A DNA stretch of 64,000 nt from Lepisosteus oculatus (GCF_040954835.1 NC_090699.1:15803817-15867816); one strand, 5' to 3'; positions 55,501 to 64,000 are shown, counted from the stretch's first letter. Numbers and translations are program-made. The notes: a model not told the origin generated them from the sequence alone.

Positions 55501-58500
55501 GGACTCTTCATCTGCTTCCTCTTGCTCCTCCTCAGAGCTGGAGGATGACTCCGAAGCTGAGGGCACTTCAAAATCTTCAGCATAGGCACCACTATAGCGC
55601 TCCATCAGCTCCTCTATACTCATTTCACCTGATAGAGAGGGGATTAATACAGACACACTGACTGAACACTCCAGTACATTAACACTGCACTGAGAGAGAG
55701 GGGTTAATACAGACACACTGACTGACTGGACACTACAGTACATTAACACTGCAGTAACAAGGGGTGGTGTTACCTTCTCTGGCCAGGTCACTGAGCTCCT
55801 GTGAATGATCAGCATCCCCCTCAACTACTTCCTGAGCTGCTATGGTGTCCTCCTCATCCTCCGCTGGACAGAAAGAAAGGGATTAATGCACAGGTACAGA
55901 GACACCATTTAATTACAACAGCGCAGAGTGCAGTACTACTGAGTGCACAGCAGAAACCATAATATACCACTCACCTTCGTCCTCGTTGGCAGCGAACTCA
56001 TCATCCTCATCCTCCTCTGGGGCACGAGAGGTGCTGTGGGAGCCCTCACCCTCTGAAGAGTCCTGATTGAGTGAGAGAGCAGGCAGTCAAGCAAAGGCTT
56101 ACCGCTTGTGCTCACGTTCCTGTCACCATAATGAGTGAGCAGCCTGAGGGCACAGCCTGCACAGACCCACGCAGCTCCTGCCACCCCCCGTCTCCCACCT
56201 GCGCAGACCCGCGCAGCTCCTGCCACTCCCCATCTCCCACCTGCGCAGACTGTCCAGGCGGGGGGAGGCAGGAGCTGCGCGGGTCTGCGCAGGTGGGAGA
56301 TGGGGAGTGGGCGCAGCTCCTGCCTCCCCCCGCCTGGACAGACCCGCGCAGCTCCTGCCTCCCCCCGCCTGCACAGCCTGCGCAGACCCGCGCAGCTCCT
56401 GCCTCCCCCCGCCTGCACAGCCTGCGCAGACCCGCGCAGCTCCTGCCTCCCCCCGCCTGGACAGCCTGCGCAGACCCGCGCAGCTCCTGCCTCCCCCCGC
56501 CTGGACAGCCTGCGCAGACCCCCGCCTGCACAGCCTGCGCAGACCCGCGCAGCTCCTGCCTCCCCCCGCCTGCACAGCCTGCGCAGACCCACGCAGCTCC
56601 TGCCTCCCCCCGCCTGGACAGCCTGCGCAGACCCGCGCAGCTCCTGCCTCCCCCCGCCTGGACAGCCTGCGCAGACCCGCGCAGCTCCTGCCTCCCCCCG
56701 CCTGGACAGCCTGCGCAGACCCGCGCAGGTCCTGCCTCCCCCCGCCTGGACAGCCTGCGCAGACCCGCGCAGGTCCTGCCTCCCCCCGCCTGGACAGCCT
56801 GCGCAGACCCACGCAGCTCCTGCCTTCCCGCTGGCACAACCTGCGCAAACCCGCGCAGCTCCTGCCTTCCCGCTGGCACAGCCTGCGCAGACCCACTCAG
56901 CTCCCGCCTGCGCAGACCCACGCAACTCCTGTCTCCCCACCTGCACAGCCTGCGCAGATCCGCACAGCTCCTGCCTCCCTCCGCCTCCCCCCGGATGCGC
57001 AGACCGGCGCAAGCTCCTGCCTCCCCCCGGATGCGCAGACCCGCGCAAGCTCCTGCCCGCCCCCCGTCTCATGTCCAGCCTGCGCAGAACCTCACCTGGG
57101 CCTCCGTCTGTGCGCGTAGAGTCTGCAGCAGCTGGTCGAGGGGCAGCTCCCCCTCCTGCCTCAGGAGCTCTATCTCCCGCCGCTGTGCCTCGGCGTCGTT
57201 GCCCTCCTGCTGCTCCTCCACCTCAATGGTCTCCTCATCGTCCTCCTCCTCACACTGGGGCTCAAAGTCTCCATCTGGGGAGAGCAGAGGTAGCTGAGAA
57301 CAGTCTAACACGCACTGTCCCTGTGAATATGTGCACACACCCCCCATGGACACACACGTGCTGCTCCTCATCAGACATTACCATCCTCCTCCGGAGCGGG
57401 CCGCACCGGGGCCCCATGGCGCGGCAGGAGCACGGATCCCGCAGGGGCCTCACTCAGAGACTGGCTCAGCAGGTCGGAGTACTTTTCTGTCTGGCCCACG
57501 ATGAAATCGAGCTGCAGGTCCAGGGCCTTCTTCCTCTTCTCCTCCAGCCGAGACTGCTGCTTGAACTGCACAACCTGAGAGAGACGGGAGTTAATACAAA
57601 CACACTCGTTCATAAGTTCCGTCACACCTCATTAAGTTCTCAGTTATACCTGTAGCCATATCAGTACTTAACACTTGATTTTCCAAGTTGTTGTGTTTCT
57701 TTTTTCTGTCTGTCTCTACATCAATACTGCACTGAGAGAGAGGGGTTCATACAGACACACTGACTGACTGGACACTCCAGTACATTAACACTGCACTGAG
57801 AGAGAGGGGTTCATACAGACACACTGACTGACTGGACACTCCAGTACATTAACACTGCACTGAGAGAGAGGGGTTCATACAGACACACTGACTGACTGGA
57901 CACTCCAGTACATTAACACTGCACTGGGAGAGAGGGGTTCATACAGACACACTGACTGACTGGACACTCCAGTACATTAACACTGCACTGGGAGAGAGGG
58001 GTTCATACAGACACACTGACTGGACACTACAGGACATAACTGGGAAATTCAGAGCTGCAGTCAGAGAGAGGCATGATAGGGTACTGAAACTACAACAGAG
58101 CTGCAGTGTTTCTCCCCATTAGTAGCACTACTGGCACAGTGGGACCCAGCAGTGAGTTGCAGGGGGAGACTTTTCCTCTCAGCACCAGCTACCAAATCCT
58201 GGCCCACTGCCCTGCGGCCACGACCTGTTAAGATGCTGAGGATGAGGAAGGGTGGGGGGGGCGAGTGCTGGTACCTTCTCCACGCTGCTCCAGAAGGCCC
58301 GCACCTCCTTGGCGATGGAGGAGGCGATGCGCCGCAGCTTGGCCTGCTCCTCCCGGCGAGCACGCTCCTCCTTCTGACGCAGCTCCTCGTGGTGACGCAT
58401 CACCATCCGCACCACCTGAACACGACACCCAGCGTCACAGCCTGAACACACACCCCCTCCCCAGCCCCAACACCCCGCATCACGGCCTGAACACACCTCC

Positions 58501-59189
58501 CCAACACCCAGACACCCAGCGTCACAGCCTGAACGCACACCCCCTCCCCAGCCCCAACGCCCCGCATTACGGCCAGAGCACACCTCCCCAACACCCAGAC
58601 ACTCAGCATCACGGCCTGAACACACACCCCCCAGCATCACAGCCCGAACTCATCCCTCCAACCTCAACACCCTGACAGCTGGCGACACAGCCTGAACACA
58701 CCCCTCCAACCTCAACACCCCAACACCCGGCGTCACAGACTGAACGCACCCCCGCAACCTCAACACCCCGACACCCAACGTCACAGCCTGAACACACCTC
58801 CCCCCCAGCCCCAACACCCAGCATCAGGGGCACATTACTGCCAGGCCCATGGACAGCCTGCGCAGACCCGCGCAGCTCCTGCCCACCAGGAAGCACTGAC
58901 TGTTACAGACCTTCCTAGCAACGCCCCTCTTCCAGCGGCGCTCCTGCGCGAAGTCAGCCGACAGCCACTGCATCTCCTCACACAGGTAGTCCCAGTGCAC
59001 CTTGGGTCGGCTGGGCTCCGCCACTCGGGACAGCCGCTTCAGGGACCAGAAGCCCTCACGCTTCAGAGCAGCTGTGCGGTGCTCAATCTCGGCCTCCTGT
59101 AAAGGCACAATGGGAGAGAGGCAGGGTTACCCAGAGAGAGGAGAGGGAGGAGAGAGAGGGGGGGGGGGTGGGACGCCGAGAGAGAGGAG

Positions 59190-59227
<38 letters not shown>

Positions 59228-62200
59228 GGGACGCAGAGAGAAGGAGGGAGGAGGGGTGGGACGCCGAGGGAGGGGTGGGTGGGATGCCGAGAGTGAGGGA
59301 GGAGGGGTGGGGCGCCCGAGAGAGAGGAGAGTGAGGGAGGAGGGGTGGGGCGCCCGAGAGAGAGGAGAGTGAGGGAGGAGGGGTGGGGCGCCCGAGAGAG
59401 AGGAGAGTGAGGGAGGAGGGGTGGGGCGCCCGAGAGAGAGGAGAGTGAGGGAGGAGGGGTGGGGCGCCCGAGAGAGAGGAGAGTGAGGGGAAAATCAGGT
59501 TGGGACACAGACAGAGGGAGAGGAAGGATAGCACACAGAAACTACAAAAGAGCTGCAGTGTTTCTCCCCATTAGTAGCACTACTGGCACAGTGGGACCCA
59601 GCAGTGAGTTGCAGGGGGAGACTTTTCCTCTCAGCACCAGCTACCAAATCCTGGCCCACTGCCCTGCGGCCACGACCTGTTAAGATGCTGAGGAGGCAGC
59701 GCCAAGCACCTCGTTTGTCAGCGCAGCACCTTCCACACAGCCTGCATGCAGGGCGGTCAGACTCACGTGCTTGGCCAGCTCCGCGATGTCCGAGTGGCTG
59801 CGCTCTCCCCGGGCGTGGCGCTGGGCGGAGTCGGCCGGAGAGCCCGGCGAGGAGGCAGTGGAAGGGGCCCGCTGAGGGGGGGAGATGAACTTGCCATGGG
59901 GCCCCCGCAGGGGGGTGAAGTGGCGCTCCACGGGGGGCGTCCAGCCACTGAGGCTGAAGGAGGAGGAGGAGGAAGAGGGGCGGGCCGGCGATATCCTGTC
60001 CGTGATCCACTTGTTCAGCTGCGGGAGAGAAGCCAACAGGAAAACCATCACCTTGAGAGCGGAGCACCACCACAGCAGCCCCGGCAGCCTGAGGTGTCGT
60101 GAGAGAAGTGATCCGATAGCACATGCCAGACGCCTCTCGGGGGCCGCATCACGCCACAGAACCCTTCCTGCACGCCCCGGATAACCGTGAGCGGACTGCT
60201 CTCCTCCTGAGATTTTAAAGCACGATTTTCCCAGCCGGGTTTAGATCCCCAGAATGCACGTCTTCCAAGCAGAACCACGAGGCGGCAGCGAAAAAAGTAG
60301 AAAAGGGAGACGAGACGCAGACTTGTTCCCTTCACTGCCCCAGGTAGCCGGAAGACAGGGAGACAGCGAGAATGACAGATCTCATATGACCTGCTCCAAG
60401 AGGAACTAAAGTTCTCCAGGACACCGTACGGAATAATTCAGCCGGACAATGGCAAAGTGACAATCCGGCCTGCAAGTTCCAGTCCCAGACGGAACCCTGC
60501 TGGCTCACAACCCCAGCTCTAACCCCCTGGCAAGGCCAGACAACCCGCAAGGAGACCCAGTCACTTCCCAGCTCGTATGCTCTCACCCTGACAGCCAGGC
60601 CTGGTGCACAGGACAGGTTTACTGCACATGCTGCTTATACTGAGGAGATCTATCTATCTCACTACGAGGTTTCCGCACCGCCTGCAGGACGAGCACCAGC
60701 TCCCAAAAGAAAAACTGAGAATGTCTAAAAAACAAATCTTCACTGCGCGTACAAGAACGCCCCTGCGCGACTCTTACCTTCAGGAACGTGCTCTCCCTGC
60801 CTGGCGTGCCCTGTCCCTGCCAAAACAGTCACTCTGTCATTACCCTCAGCTGCAAAACAGTCCAGAAACACAAGTCAGTCCTGGGTCTCCCACCCGCAGG
60901 CGCAGGAAGGCAGAGCCTGGCACCTCCGGGAGGGTCTGCAGCTGGTCAGCTCCGAACTGGGCTCAAACAACCTGTCCCTGCGCTGACACAAACACGCCTG
61001 CCCTGACCACTCTTCTACCAGGCAAGACAGGTGTCCCAGCGGGCTACTAACATTCCCAAACACCTGTGTGCTCTCTCTCTCAAAGGCAGACATGCTCCTT
61101 ATCTTTAGAAACTGGCGATTTCAGGGTGACCCACAAACCCTGCTTGAAGGGGGCTCCCCGGGGCCAGAAGAGATCATGAGCTACCGCTGCTCGCACTGCG
61201 GGCACTGTCGCCACACCTCCTTCTGTCCCATTCGCCCCGCGACCCCACCGAGCGAGCGCGCGCACACACACAGGCGCACACTTCCTCCTCCCCAACTCGG
61301 CGCCGGCGGGAACAAGTGCTCCTCACCTCGCGCATCTCTGGGGAGACCGCCAGGACGCCCTCCTCTGGGTTTCTCGAACCCGGTCCCAGAAGCGCACGCC
61401 TAACCCTAAACCCTGGCCATGGAACACCAAGCCCCCCCCAGATTCTGCCATCACAACGGCTCGGCACCGAACAGCCCGCTTCACCCGGGCGATGACCGCG
61501 GGGCCGCGCGCCGTACCTTGGACTGTGCCGGACTGGGCTCTCCGGTTCCGAGTCCGCTGGCCTGGGCCCGGGCGGGCACCTCCACGGCAGCGCCCGGAGG
61601 CCCCGAGGCTGTGCTGTCCGCCCGGGGTTCAGCAGCACGGGCAGGGGGATCCCCGAAGGGCGGCGTGTCGGGGAGCTGCGCGGGGGCCGCAGACAGGGGC
61701 CAGGGGGACGGCCCGTCGGTCTGGAGGGGGCAGTCGGCGGCGCCCGCGGGCGTCTCCCTCGGCTTGTCGCCAGTGTCCATCGCGGGAGCAGCCACAGGCG
61801 CGGGCGGGGCGAACACCGGCCCCAGCCTGAAGACCCCGGAGCCCGTGCGCAGCTGGGGGTGCGCGGCGGCGGCGGCCGCGGGCTGGCCGGTGGCGACGGC
61901 GGGGAGCGCCGCCGGAGCAGGCAAGCCGCCGGGCCGGGTCCCCCCCGGCTGGCCAGCGGGGTCACCCGCGCTCTCCTCCGTGTGGGGCGCACTGGCAGGC
62001 GCGGAGCAGAGCGGAGGCGACGGCGACGGCGCGCGGGCGTTGACCACGCCGGCAACAACATCCAGCACCGCGGCACCCATCTCCACCTCTGACCTCCCGG
62101 GACCAACGTGCTCCGCCGGCTGCTCCGGGGAGCCCACACAGGCCACCAGCGGGTCCCCAGCGCCGGGCCCGCTGGCCCCCTCAGAAGAGTCTGCGCTCGG

Positions 62201-63936
62201 CAGCAGTCCTCCAGCCACGAGGCCAGGCAGGGGTTCCTCCTCTCCACTGCGGGCCTGGCCCTCCTCAGCAGGGTCTCGGGGGGCAGGCAGAGCTGGCTTC
62301 CCGTCGGGCTCCCCCTGCTGGCTGCTCTGGAGAGCGCAGCCGTCCCCATGTCCAGCACCCAGGGGAGAGCAGGGGACGCTGTGGAGGTCGTTGAGGGGGA
62401 GGCAGCAGGTGTCGTCGTGCTGGTTCACCGGGGGGTCGTTGTTGAGGACAGTCTCTGACCTGCACCCCCAGACGGAGACTGGGGAGCCCCCATCAGACGG
62501 GGAAGCCCCGGTCAGAGCCGCGCAGTCGTTGGCTCTGGCTCGGTCGCGCGGCTCGCTGCCCTCCTCCACAGGACCCGGGGCCAGCTCGGCCCGACTGGCG
62601 CACGGACCGAGGGGTTTGCCCGGGACCTGGCTGGCACTGCCCTCTGCCTGGTGGGCGCCAGGGCTCGCATCTCCACCGCCCCCGGCTCCCCTCGGGCTCC
62701 CCTGCAGCGCCGCGAGGTCATTGGTGGGCAGGCTGGCGGCGCCGTGGTCACACTCGGACTCTACTGGAGGGATCGGAAGGTCTTGGGAGGCGGCTGGGCC
62801 GTCCTCCGGGAGCGCATCCTGGCAGTGATCTGGAGCAGCAGGAGCCCCAGCCTCCGGAGCAGCCAGGCCCGCGCGCTGCCCGCCCCCCGCTGCGCCGCCT
62901 GGGTCCGCAGGGCTGCCAGCGCCTTGAGCGCCGGCCTGGTCGCCTCCCGCCTCCGCACCGGGCTGGGCGGGCTGGGGGTCCGCGCGCCCGGCAGCAGCCT
63001 CCGCGCCAGGCGCGCCGCCAGGCCCACCAGGAGCTTCTTCGCCATGAGGGCTCGGTGGCTCCTGGGCCGGGGCGGCAGCGGGGCAGCCGGACAGCGGGGC
63101 GGCCTGCTGTTCAAGTCCGTCGCCCCCGGGCCCGAGGGGGGCAGCAGCTGTGGGCGGGGGGCCGGGGTCGGCTCCCCAGCTGCTCTCGGAGGCCGGAGGC
63201 TCTCCTGTGGGGGCGGCGCCTGCTCCTCCGTGCGTCTGTCCCTCCGCAGGGGAGAGGGAGCTGCCTGGGATACCGGGACATCCCTGTGTTCCTCCGTCCT
63301 CTCTCCCGGCCCCGTCCTCATCTGCGGCAGCCCGGAGGAAGGGCCCGGGCGCCGCGTCGGCCCCGCCATCGCCGGGCCCCGCGGCGTCTCCCCCTGGGGG
63401 ACTGCGCCGGCCCGCCTCCTGCAGGACCGCGTGGCCGCGAGACTCCGCCGCGTCTCTGCCCGGCTCAGGGAGGGTCTCGGCCTCCTGCGGGGCCAGGGCC
63501 GTGTCCTGCGAGTCCATGAGGCGGGCGGAGCCGGCCTGCGCGGCGGCGGCGGCGTCTCGGGGATCCCCCACCTGCTGCAGGGACTCAGCTGGCCTGGGGC
63601 CCTCGGGCTGCTCAGCCGCGGGCAGGGAGACGCACCGGGGCTCGGCTCCGTGCTGGCCAGCGCCGGTCGCGGTCTTGTCGGGGTGCGGGCAGCTCTCGGG
63701 CTCCACGGCGCCGTCGGCTTGGGGGCGGGGGCGCGTGTCCCACGGGGCGCTGCTGCTGTGCTCTCTCTCCTGTAGGGGGGGCGGCGGTGGCGGCGGCTGT
63801 GTGGCGACAGCGACGGCCTGCTGCGGGGCATGCTGGGATAGCCCGGCCTCATTCTGGACTGCCAGTCTGAGGGGCGAGGCGTCCGGAGCTGGGGACCCCT
63901 GCAGCGTCTCCCCAAAACCACCGCCGCACAACGCAC
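36204..63936 (-). CDS. srcap: SRCAP: H2A.Z-exchange chromatin remodelling ATPase (32 exons, 5' end outside window)
   Basis: SRCAP is the INO80/SWR1-family ATPase that replaces H2A-H2B with H2A.Z-H2B dimers in nucleosomes. The exons, in transcription order, are 61517-63936, 59767-60018, 58911-59096, 58275-58415, 57382-57574, 57096-57274, 55975-56062, 55774-55863, 55416-55628, 54572-54777, 54132-54309, 53192-53328, 52930-53099, 52047-52239, 51829-51965, 51535-51721, 50958-51127, 50271-50455, 49633-49905, 48869-49033, 48446-48619, 47659-47994, 47362-47516, 46121-46428, 45662-45864, 45401-45570, 45012-45208, 44569-44683, 43946-44074, 42240-42428, 41661-41744 and 36204-40202. Every junction is GT-AG and keeps frame, giving about 3,939 codons (human SRCAP is 3,230 residues). 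Identity to human is near-complete through the HSA and ATPase exons. The first exon starts in mid-codon, so translation starts further right. Confidence 0.96.
40203..41660 (-). other. SRCAP last intron
   Basis: A 1,458-base intron between the LTPIERYAM exon and the terminal exon. It contains short open frames (the longest is 145 codons at 40935-41372, minus) but no tandem repeat or recognised element. Confidence 0.6.
41661..45570 (-). CDS. srcap: SRCAP ATPase lobe 2 and post-helicase segment
   Basis: Exons 45401-45570, 45012-45208, 44569-44683, 43946-44074, 42240-42428 and 41661-41744. Lobe 2 motifs are [17 protein letters not shown] (IV), [34 protein letters not shown] (V) and [20 protein letters not shown] (VI, arginine fingers). 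[19 protein letters not shown] and [19 protein letters not shown] follow. The last exons encode an acidic helix-rich brace ([35 protein letters not shown]). Residues agree almost completely with human SRCAP. Confidence 0.96.
41770..42112. repeat. 64-bp minisatellite array in a SRCAP intron
   Basis: About five copies of the reverse-complement unit gagagagaggggttcatacagacacactgactgactggacactccagtacattaacactgcact. It begins about 10 bases after the acceptor side of exon 41661-41744. Confidence 0.95.
42429..43945. other. SRCAP intron with one dispersed repeat
   Basis: The intron holds a copy of the fish interspersed repeat tail at about 43715-43850 (tgatggactgacatcctgtccagggtgtgtcctg...ggataaaaaggttagaaaatg). 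The remainder, 42430-43700, shows no gene or repeat that I can name. Confidence 0.6.
44096..44300. repeat. 64-bp minisatellite array in a SRCAP intron
   Basis: About three copies of the unit (acactgactgactggacactccagtacattaacactgcactgagagagaggggttaatac). It directly adjoins the 200-bp repeat at 44293-44517. Confidence 0.95.
44293..44517. repeat. 200-bp dispersed SRCAP-intron repeat, copy A
   Basis: It runs from ggacactacaggacataactgggaaattcag through agtgtttctccccattagtagcactactggcacagtgggacccagcagtgagttgcagggggagac to gcggccacgacctgtcaagatgctgagga. Almost the same sequence recurs at 58024-58240 and, shortened, at 59541-59696. Confidence 0.9.
44741..44960. repeat. 44-bp minisatellite containing a copy of a splice donor
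   Basis: Four to five copies of cctgctctagagcgactctgggccgtagaggcgctcgtccccgg. At its left edge, gtacctgtagatgtccc repeats the end of the neighbouring exon and its donor (gtacctgtagatgtgc at 45008-45023). Confidence 0.85.
45662..51127 (-). CDS. srcap: SRCAP insertion between ATPase lobes
   Basis: Nine exons (50958-51127 to 45662-45864), about 656 residues. This insertion defines the INO80/SWR1 class and is where RUVBL1/RUVBL2 bind in relatives. Conserved islands are [110 protein letters not shown] and [18 protein letters not shown]. Between them are proline/serine/alanine-rich stretches that are much shorter than in human, where this region carries several hundred more low-complexity residues. 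GC-rich minisatellites and a 490-base array of the 64-bp unit lie in the introns. Confidence 0.93.
46838..46975. repeat. 11-bp minisatellite (cacgggacacg)
   Basis: About twelve perfect tandem copies of cacgggacacg in the intron between exons 47362-47516 and 46121-46428. Frames across it ([11 protein letters not shown]) are artefacts of the repeat. Confidence 0.95.
49043..49540. repeat. 64-bp minisatellite array in a SRCAP intron
   Basis: About eight copies of the gagagagaggggttcatacagacacactgactgactggacactccagtacattaacactgcact unit between exons 49633-49905 and 48869-49033. It starts within ten bases of the exon at 49033. Confidence 0.95.
51117..51400. repeat. About 88-bp tandem repeat that copies a splice acceptor
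   Basis: Four units contain gaggtcacagcgctgcaggggagagagagagagaggcctgagggtcagcacagacacacgggccacagtgacgtcacattaacaca. The first overlaps the true acceptor of exon 50958-51127 and its first bases. The others lie upstream within the intron, at about 51207, 51288 and 51367. Confidence 0.85.
51535..54309 (-). CDS. srcap: SRCAP ATPase lobe 1 (Snf2 N-lobe)
   Basis: Exons 54132-54309, 53192-53328, 52930-53099, 52047-52239, 51829-51965 and 51535-51721. Motif I ([14 protein letters not shown]-binding lysine) is in the first. [15 protein letters not shown] (Ia) is in the second, the Walker B box DEAQNIKN in the third and motif [14 protein letters not shown] in the fourth. VLRPFLLRR follows, and the last exon has [15 protein letters not shown]. 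All catalytic residues expected of a working Snf2 ATPase are present. A 700-base array of the 64-bp minisatellite lies in the intron after the motif I exon. Confidence 0.96.
52370..52730. repeat. About 95-bp repeat with (aat)n tracts
   Basis: Four copies of tgtgatctcctgtcccagcctgaggaacagacagtgagcctgtctctcaata, alternating with (aat)n microsatellites at about 52500-52530 and 52630-52675. A non-LTR retroelement-like tail (atgccaataaagcatctagaattgaaactgaa) follows at about 52846-52877. Confidence 0.75.
53414..54113. repeat. 64-bp minisatellite array in a SRCAP intron (opposite orientation)
   Basis: About eleven copies in the same orientation as the intergenic array at 30455, opposite to those at 41770, 49043 and 57722. 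It ends about 20 bases from the donor of the motif I exon (54132-54309). Confidence 0.95.
54494..54571 (+). repeat. Retroposon 3' tail at the SRCAP exon 54572-54777 donor
   Basis: The stretch ctgtaaagcgctttgagaagccacctttaaaggcgctatataaaataaagtttattattattaattattattattatta is the 3' end of a fish SINE/LINE family with (att)n tail. The tail runs directly into the exon, so the minus-strand donor reads gtaataataataat. Confidence 0.75.
54572..57574 (-). CDS. srcap: SRCAP acidic linker exons
   Basis: Six exons (57382-57574, 57096-57274, 55975-56062, 55774-55863, 55416-55628, 54572-54777). The first continues from HSA with [20 protein letters not shown]. The rest are strongly acidic: [44 protein letters not shown] and a serine/glutamate run. 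The last ends [20 protein letters not shown], leading into the ATPase. In the family this acidic region contacts H2A.Z-H2B and chaperone partners. The motifs LPLDQLL and [12 protein letters not shown] resemble the short H2A.Z-binding motifs in human SRCAP; that role is inferred from position. Confidence 0.9.
54930..55250. repeat. 76-bp minisatellite
   Basis: Four copies of a 76-base unit: gccggagctccgctcctctcttcccggagg, tagcctgaacgcaggagtcgg, cacacacccgctccctgtcctgtgt. It lies in the SRCAP intron just upstream of exon 54572-54777. Confidence 0.9.
55636..55755. repeat. 64-bp minisatellite, two copies in a SRCAP intron
   Basis: Two copies of the unit (taatacagacacactgactgaacactccagtacattaacactgcactgagagagaggggt) occupy most of the short intron between exons 55774-55863 and 55416-55628. 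Confidence 0.9.
56155..57085. repeat. 44-bp GC-rich minisatellite with an inverted segment
   Basis: About twenty copies of cctgcgcagacccgcgcagctcctgcctccccccgcctggacag. It starts about 10 bases past the donor of exon 57096-57274. At about 56245-56300 one unit is inverted, which makes a hairpin-capable palindrome with its neighbours. Long frames in all phases (for example 408 codons, plus strand) are artefacts. One isolated unit lies at 58850-58882, beside another donor. Confidence 0.95.
57722..58030. repeat. 64-bp minisatellite array in a SRCAP intron
   Basis: Four to five copies of the unit in the 41770-type orientation, running directly into copy B of the 200-bp repeat. Confidence 0.95.
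58024..58240. repeat. 200-bp dispersed SRCAP-intron repeat, copy B
   Basis: Nearly identical to 44293-44517, including the ggacactacaggacataactggg start next to the minisatellite. It ends about 35 bases from the donor of the HSA-linked exon 58275-58415. Confidence 0.9.
58275..60018 (-). CDS. srcap: SRCAP HSA-domain exons
   Basis: Three phase 0 exons (59767-60018, 58911-59096, 58275-58415). The first ends DIAELAKH, matching the human EIAEQAKH. The second encodes [27 protein letters not shown] and [10 protein letters not shown], the core of the helicase/SANT-associated (HSA) domain. The third has [11 protein letters not shown], a basic helix ([20 protein letters not shown]) and [11 protein letters not shown] is a long helix that binds actin and actin-related proteins and anchors the YL1/DMAP1-containing module. 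Introns here carry a 38-bp minisatellite and two copies of a 200-bp repeat. Confidence 0.93.
58430..58810. repeat. C-rich tandem repeat, about 60 bp and shorter units
   Basis: Imperfect units of cctgaacacacaccccctccccagccccaacaccccgcatcac fill the SRCAP intron between exons 58911-59096 and 58275-58415. Confidence 0.85.
59150..59495. repeat. 38-bp purine-rich minisatellite
   Basis: Five perfect or near-perfect copies of ggggcgcccgagagagaggagagtgagggaggaggggt, preceded by a (ga)n run at 59190-59222 and diverged units. Intronic in SRCAP. Confidence 0.9.
59541..59696. repeat. 200-bp dispersed SRCAP-intron repeat, copy C (shortened)
   Basis: It carries the aactacaaaagagctgcagtgtttctccccattagtag to gccacgacctgttaagatgctgaggagg part of copies A and B, without the minisatellite-side end. 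It lies about 70 bases from the donor of exon 59767-60018. Confidence 0.9.
60019..61516. other. SRCAP intron without recognised elements
   Basis: A 1,498-base intron between the giant N-terminal exon and the LNKWITDR exon. I see no tandem repeat, LINE or SINE and no further exon that keeps phase. A short conserved exon cannot be excluded. Confidence 0.5.
61517..63936 (-). CDS. srcap: SRCAP N-terminal giant exon (806 residues, low complexity)
   Basis: One open frame of 2,420 bases bounded by an acceptor (gtctcttccag) and a donor (gtacgg), ending in phase 0 as the next exon requires. The product is rich in P, A, G, E, Q and D, with a run of seven prolines near its start, and has no recognisable fold. 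Human SRCAP has only about 105 residues before the HSA domain, so this region would be a large expansion. The bases are very GC-rich and long frames also exist antisense, but only this frame runs from splice site to splice site. An internal ATG at 61778-61780 could give a shorter N-terminus. The call rests on splice sites and phase. Confidence 0.7.
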
Positions 63937-64000
63937 CTGGAAGAGACCGCAATAGAACAAGAGCACATGAGCAGGAGAGGCATGCAGAAAGGCGACAGCG

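Noticed and set aside
56071-57655. Several 250-500-codon proline/cysteine-rich frames
   Set aside because: They come from the 44-bp minisatellite and cross confirmed SRCAP splice sites.
61419-63775. Plus-strand frames of 469 and 374 codons over the SRCAP N-terminal exon
   Set aside because: Antisense frames in GC-rich sequence. They do not coincide with splice sites, unlike the 806-residue minus-strand frame.

Overview
The window is vertebrate genomic DNA, almost certainly from a ray-finned fish. Coding sequence is split into many short GT-AG exons. The spaces between are filled with fish-type interspersed repeats: 5S rRNA-like SINEs, CR1/L2-like LINE 3' ends and a very common 'tgtggagtttgcatgttctccc' repeat. 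There are also more than twenty minisatellites and a Gmr1-like Ty3/gypsy element. The repeat mix and the presence of a cardiotrophin gene beside SRCAP would suit a non-teleost ray-finned fish (gar, bowfin or sturgeon type), but that is only an inference.

Layout. 1-17 kb is repeat-rich. It holds two minus-strand exons of a butyrophilin/B7-like gene (an Ig C-like exon at 2467-2748 and a transmembrane exon at 1561-1668) and a decayed Gmr1-like retroelement (about 11.4-14.0 kb, minus strand), in which integrase precedes reverse transcriptase. 17.1-22.5 kb is a plus-strand gene for a secreted protein with five C-type lectin domains, one per exon, all in phase 1. Two of these exons look like a copy of the preceding pair. 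25.6-27.9 kb carries two minus-strand exons of a cardiotrophin (CTF1/CTF2-like) cytokine. A CpG-rich stretch near 29.4-30.4 kb is a possible promoter and first exon. 34.5-64 kb is SRCAP on the minus strand: 32 in-frame exons in the window, about 3,939 codons, with a long 3' UTR. The first exon or exons lie beyond the right edge.

How the parts relate. SRCAP is the ATPase that exchanges H2A.Z into chromatin. The HSA segment, both ATPase lobes, the long INO80-type insertion between the lobes, and the AT-hook tail can all be read. CTF1 and SRCAP are also close together on human 16p11.2, so their adjacency here looks like old conserved synteny, in tighter form. The lectin and butyrophilin-like genes are typical fast-evolving immune-type genes and have no evident functional link to SRCAP. 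The main unusual features are the dispersed 64-bp minisatellite and a 200-bp companion that recur in several SRCAP introns, the tandem copies of splice-site sequence, and the very long SRCAP N-terminal exon.
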